Origin: Loxodes magnus
Taxonomy: Eukaryota > Ciliophora > Karyorelictea > Loxodida > Loxodidae
Length of the DNA: 64,000 bases
Reading direction: 5' to 3'
Assembly (NCBI GenBank): GCA_946699065.1
Contig: CAMPDV010002428.1
Span: 1-64,000 of the forward strand
Positions within the stretch are counted from its first letter, which is position 1, and each line of letters begins with the position of its first letter. Position numbers and translations under genes: made by a program. Below are positions 58,701-64,000 of the stretch, piece after piece. The notes beneath the pieces are model-generated. The model had not been told where the DNA came from and searched no databases. It saw nothing but the letters and a program-made list of their open reading frames with translations.

Positions 58701-61700
58701 TATTTAAAAAGTGAAGAAGTAAAGTAAGAAAAGAAGATAGAATTTCAGTTTTAAGTAGTATGCTTTGAGAAGTATTAAGAAAAGTGAAGAAGTAAATTAA
58801 GAAAAGAAGATTGAATATCAGTTTTAAGTAGTATGCTTTGAGAAGTATTTAAAAAGTGAAGAAGTAAAGTAAGAAAAGAAGATTGAATATCAGTTTTAAG
58901 TAGTATGCTTTGAGAAGTATTAAGAAAAGTGAAGAAGTAGAGTAAGAAAAGAAGATTGAATTTCAGTTTTAAGTAGTATGCTTTGAGAAGTATTTAAAAA
59001 GTGAAGAAGTAAAGTAAGAAAAGAAGATTGAATTTCAGTTTTAAGTAGTATGCTTTGAGAAGTATTAAGAAAAGTGAAGAAGTAAAGTAAGAAAAGAAGA
59101 TAGAATTTCAGTTTTAAGTAGTATGCTTTGAGAAGTATTAAGAAAAGTGAAGAAGTAAAGTAAGAAAAGAAGATAGAATTTCAGTTTTAAGTAGTATGCT
59201 TTGAGAAGTATTATGAAAAGTGAAGAAGTAAAGTAAGAAAAGAAGATAGAATTTCAGTTTTAAGTAGTATGCTTTGAGAAGTATTAAGAAAAGTGAAGAA
59301 GTAAATTAAGAAAAGAAGATTGAATATCAGTTTTAAGTAGTATGCTTTGAGAAGTATTTAAAAAGTGAAGAAGTAAAGTAAGAAAAGAAGATAGAATTTC
59401 AGTTTTAAGTAGTATGCTTTGAGAAGTATTTAAAAAGTGAAGAAGTAAAGTAAGAAAAGAAGATTGAATATCAGTTTTAAGTAGTATGCTTTGAGAAGTA
59501 TTAAGAAAAGTGAAGAAGTAAATTAAGAAAAGAAGATTGAATATCAGTTTTAAGTAGTATGCTTTGAGAAGTATTTAAAAAGTGAAGAAGTAAAGTAAGA
59601 AAAGAAGATTGAATATCAGTTTTAAGTAGTATGCTTTGAGAAGTATTAAGAAAAGTGAAGAAGTAGAGTAAGAAAAGAAGATTGAATTTCAGTTTTAAGT
59701 AGTATGCTTTGAGAAGTATTTAAAAAGTGAAGAAGTAAAGTAAGAAAAGAAGATTGAATTTCAGTTTTAAGTAGTATGCTTTGAGAAGTATTAAGAAAAG
59801 TGAAGAAGTAAAGTAAGAAAAGAAGATAGAATTTCAGTTTTAAGTAGTATGCTTTGAGAAGTATTAAGAAAAGTGAAGAAGTAAAGTAAGAAAAGAAGAT
59901 TGAATTTCAGTTTTAAGTAGTATGCTTTGAGAAGTATTTAAAAAGTGAAGAAGTAAAGTAAGAAAAGAAGATAGAATTTCAGTTTTAAGTAGTATGCTTT
60001 GAGAAGTATTAAGAAAAGTGAAGAAGTAAATTAAGAAAAGAAGATTGAATATCAGTTTTAAGTAGTATGCTTTGAGAAGTATTTAAAAAGTGAAGAAGTA
60101 AAGTAAGAAAAGAAGATTGAATATCAGTTTTAAGTAGTATGCTTTGAGAAGTATTAAGAAAAGTGAAGAAGTAGAGTAAGAAAAGAAGATTGAATTTCAG
60201 TTTTAAGTAGTATGCTTTGAGAAGTATTTAAAAAGTGAAGAAGTAAAGTAAGAAAAGAAGATAGAATTTCAGTTTTAAGTAGTATGCTTTGAGAAGTATT
60301 AAGAAAAGTGAAGAAGTAAAGTAAGAAAAGAAGATAGAATTTCAGTTTTAAGTAGTATGCTTTGAGAAGTATTAAGAAAAGTGAAGAAGTAAAGTAAGAA
60401 AAGAAGATAGAATTTCAGTTTTAAGTAGTATGCTTTGAGAAGTATTAAGAAAAGTGAAGAAGTAAAGTAAGAAAAGAAGATAGAATTTCAGTTTTAAGTA
60501 GTATGCTTTGAGAAGTATTAAGAAAAGTGAAGAAGTAAAGTAAGAAAAGAAGATAGAATTTCAGTTTTAAGTAGTATGCTTTGAGAAGTATTAAGAAAAG
60601 CGAAGAAGTAGAGTAAGAAAAGAAGATAGAATTTCAGTTTTAAGTAGTATGCTTTGAGAAGTATTTAAAAAGTGAAGAAGTAGAGTAAGAAAAGAAGATT
60701 GAATTTCAGTTTTAAGTAGTATGCTTTGAGAAGTATTAAGAAAAGTGAAGAAGTAGAGTAAGAAAAGAAGATTGAATTTCAGTTTTAAGTAGTATGCTTT
60801 GAGAAGTATTAAACAAAGTGAAGAAGTAAAGTAAGAAAAGAAGATAGAATTTCAGTTTTAAGTAGTATGCTTTGAGAAGTATTTAAAAAGTGAAGAAGTA
60901 AATTAAGAAAAGAAAATTGAATATCAGTTTTAAGTAGTATGCTTTGAGAAGTATTAAGTATTTAGAAAAGTGAAGAAGTAAAGTAAGAAAAGAAGATTGA
61001 ATTTCAGTTTTAAGTAGTATGCTTTGAGAAGTATTTAAAAAGTGAAGAAGTAAATTAAGAAAAGAAGATTGAATATCAGTTTTAAGTAGTATGCTTTGAG
61101 AAGTATTAAGAAAAGTGAAGAAGTAAAGTAAGAAAAGAAGATAGAATTTCAGTTTTAAGTAGTATGCTTTGAGAAGTATTAAGAAAAGTGAAGAAGTAAA
61201 GTAAGAAAAGAAGATAGAATTTCAGTTTTAAGTAGTATACTTGGAGAAGTATTTAAAAAGTGAAGAAGTAAAGTAAGAAAAGAAGATAGAATTTCAGTTT
61301 TAAGTAGTATGCTTTGAGAAGTATTAAGAAAAGTGAAGAAGTAAATTAAGAAAAGAAGATTGAATATCAGTTTTAAGTAGTATGCTTTGAGAAGTATTTA
61401 AAAAGTGAAGAAGTAAAGTAAGAAAAGAAGATAGAATTTCAGTTTTAAGTAGTATGCTTTGAGAAGTATTTAAAAAGTGAAGAAGTAAAGTAAGAAAAGA
61501 AGATAGAATTTCAGTTTTAAGTAGTATGCTTTGAGAAGTATTAAGAAAAGTGAAGAAGTAAATTAAGAAAAGAAGATTGAATATCAGTTTTAAGTAGTAT
61601 GCTTCGAGAAGTATTTAAAAAGTGAAGAAGTAAAGTAAGAAAAGAAGATTGAATATCAGTTTTAAGTAGTATGCTTTGAGAAGTATTAAGAAAAGTGAAG

Positions 61701-64000
61701 AAGTAGAGTAAGAAAAGAAGATTGAATTTCAGTTTTAAGTAGTATGCTTTGAGATGTATCAAGAATTTAGAAAAGTGAAAAAGTAAAGTAAGAAAAGAAG
61801 ATAGAATTTCAGTTTTAAGTAGTATGCTTTGAGAAGTATTAAGAAAAGTGAAGAAGTAAAGTAAGAAAAGAAGATAGAATTTCAGTTTTAAGTAGTATGC
61901 TTTGAGAAGTATTAAGAAAAGTGAAGAAGTAAAGTAAGAAAAGAAGATAGAATTTCAGTTTTAAGTAGTATGCTTTGAGAAGTATTAAGAAAAGTGAAGA
62001 AGTAAAGTAAGAAAAGAAGATAGAATTTCAGTTTTAAGTAGTATGCTTTGAGAAGTATTAAGAAAAGTGAAGAAGTAGAGTAAGAAAAGAAGATTGAATT
62101 TCAGTTTTAAGTAGTATGCTTTGAGATGTATCAAGAATTTAGAAAAGTGAAGAAGTAAAGTAAGAAAAGAAGATTGAATTTCAGTTTTAAGTAGTATGCT
62201 TTGAGAAGTATTAAGAAAAGTGAAGAAGTAAAGTAAGAAAAGAAGATAGAATTTCAGTTTTAAGTAGTATGCTTTGAGAAGTATTAAGAAAAGTGAAGAA
62301 GTAAAGTAAGAAAAGAAGATTGAATTTCAGTTTTAAGTAGTATGCTTTGAGAAGTATTAAACAAAGTGAAGAAGTAAATTAAGAAAAGAAGATTGAATAT
62401 CAGTTCTAAGTAGTATGCTTTGAGATGTATCAAGAATTTAGAAAAGTGAAAAAGTAAAGTAAGAAAAGAAGATAGAATTTCAGTTTTAAGTAGTATGCTT
62501 TGAGAAGTATTTAAAAAGTGAAGAAGTAAAGTAAGAAAAGAAGATTGAATTTCAGTTTTAAGTAGTATGCTTTGAGAAGTATTAAACAAAGTGAAGAAGT
62601 AAATTAAGAAAAGAAGATTGAATATCAGTTTTAAGTAGTATGCTTTGAGAAGTATTTAAAAAGTGAAGAAGTAAAGTAAGAAAAGAAAATTGAATATCAG
62701 TTTTAAGTAGTATGCTTTGAGAAGTATTAAGTATTTAGAAAAGTGAAGAAGTAAAGTAAGAAAAGAAGATTGAATTTCAGTTTTAAGTAGTATGCTTTGA
62801 GAAGTATTTAAAAAGTGAAGAAGTAAAGTAAGAAAAGAAGATTGAATTTCAGTTTTAAGTAGTATGCTTTGAGAAGTATTAAGAAAAGTGAAGAAGTAAA
62901 GTAAGAAAAGAAGATAGAATTTCAGTTTTAAGTAGTATGCTTTGAGAAGTATTAAGAAAAGCGAAGAAGTAGAGTAAGAAAAGAAGATTGAATTTCAGTT
63001 TTAAGTAGTATGCTTTGAGAAGTATTAAGAAAAGTGAAGAAGTAAAGTAAGAAAAGAAGATAGAATTTCAGTTTTAAGTAGTATGCTTTGAGAAGTATTA
63101 AGAAAAGTGAAGAAGTAAATTAAGAAAAGAAGATTGAATATCAGTTTTAAGTAGTATGCTTTGAGAAGTATTTAAAAAGTGAAGAAGTAAAGTAAGAAAA
63201 GAAGATTGAATATCAGTTTTAAGTAGTATGCTTTGAGAAGTATTAAGTATTTAGAAAAGTGAAGAAGTAAAGTAAGAAAAGAAGATTGAATTTCAGTTTT
63301 AAGTAGTATGCTTTGAGAAGTATTAAGAAAAGTGAAGAAGTAAAGTAAGAAAAGAAGATAGAATATCAGTTTTAAGTAGTATGCTTTGAGAAGTATTAAG
63401 AAAAGTGAAGAAGTAAAGTAAGAAAAGAAGATAGAATTTCAGTTTTAAGTAGTATGCTTTGAGAAGTATTAAGAAAAGTGAAGAAGTAAATTAAGAAAAG
63501 AAGATTGAATATCAGTTTTAAGTAGTATGCTTTGAGAAGTATAAAGAAAAGTGAAGAAGTAGAGTAAGAAAAGAATATAGAATATCAGTTTTAAATAGTA
63601 TGCTTTGAGAAGTATTTAAAAAGTGAAGAAGTAAAGTAAGAAAAGAAGATTGAATTTCAGTTTTAAGTAGTATGCTTTGAGAAGTATTTAAAAAGTGAAG
63701 AAGTAAAGTAAGAAAAGAAGATTGAATTTCAGTTTTAAGTAGTATGCTTTGAGAAGTATTAAGAAAAGTGAAGAAGTAAAGTAAGAAAAGAAGATAGAAT
63801 TTCAGTTTTAAGTAGTATGCTTTGAGAAGTATTTAAAAAGTGAAGAAGTAAAGTAAGAAAAGAAGATTGAATATCAGTTTTAAGTAGTATGCTTTGAAAG
63901 TATTAAGAAAAGTGAATAAGTAGAGTAAGAAAAGAAGATTGAATTTCAGTTTTAAGTAGTATGCTTTGAGAAGTATTAAGTATTTAAAAAGTGAAAAAGT
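46798..64000 (+). repeat. Satellite 2: 71-81-bp tandem repeat, ~235 copies, continues past the window
   Basis: Unit: GAAT(T/A)TCAGTTTTAAGTAG, TATGCTTTGAGAAGTATT, AAGAAAAGTGAAGAAGTAAA, GTAAGAAAAGAAGAT(A/T). The main length is 73 bp; an 81-bp form carries AAGTATTTAG and a shorter form has GTATTTAAAAAGTG. The long form is commonest near the left edge. Minus-strand open frames (such as 61541-61762 and 62284-62589) merely reflect lack of stops and are not genes. Confidence 0.97.

Noticed and set aside
61541-62589. Minus-strand Leu/Ser-rich open frames in satellite 2
   Set aside because: They come from stop-poor satellite units; unit length is not a multiple of three and the frames are not conserved along the array.
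33703-64000. CRISPR-like repeat array
   Set aside because: Units are contiguous variants of one sequence with no unique spacers between repeats.

Overview
The window looks like nuclear DNA of a ciliate. It is AT-rich, and clear protein signatures read through TAA and TAG as glutamine. In at least three separate reverse-transcriptase elements TGA also falls where tryptophan is expected. That combination (TAA/TAG = Gln, TGA = Trp or stop by context) matches the karyorelict or Condylostoma type of code (NCBI tables 27/28), as in Loxodes. The species is inferred; the codon pattern is seen.

Layout. (1) 1-16560: one tandem array of about 134 WD40 repeats, each 41 codons (123 bp). The units are nearly identical in DNA and differ almost only in three short codon clusters. 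About 20 units are 122 bp and shift the frame. A 4055-bp block of 33 units is duplicated in tandem. (2) 17000-27640: a nest of non-LTR retroelements. It holds a LINE RT fragment (+), a fragmented coiled-coil gene split by a short element, several SINE-like or 3'-end pieces with a 3' hairpin and tetranucleotide tail, a LINE C-terminal fragment (-) and a near full-length LINE (-) with endonuclease, RT and zinc knuckle. (3) 28957-31189: a host gene with a RING-like zinc finger, Gln-rich coiled coil, pentapeptide repeats and WD40 blades. Four of its blades match units of the array at 1-16560. (4) 31365-33435: AT-rich minisatellites and a GC-richer island. (5) 33703-46797: an 88-bp satellite. (6) 46798-64000 and beyond: a 71-81-bp satellite that shares a module with the first.

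Working idea. The WD40 array resembles a cassette store whose units can be exchanged with expressed RING/coiled-coil/pentapeptide/WD40 genes, giving a variable propeller face as in fungal HET/HNWD-type repeat proteins. The sequence shows the shared units, the clustered variability and the block duplications. Exchange and function are inference. The retroelements and satellites suggest a repeat-rich, possibly heterochromatic or germline-type region.
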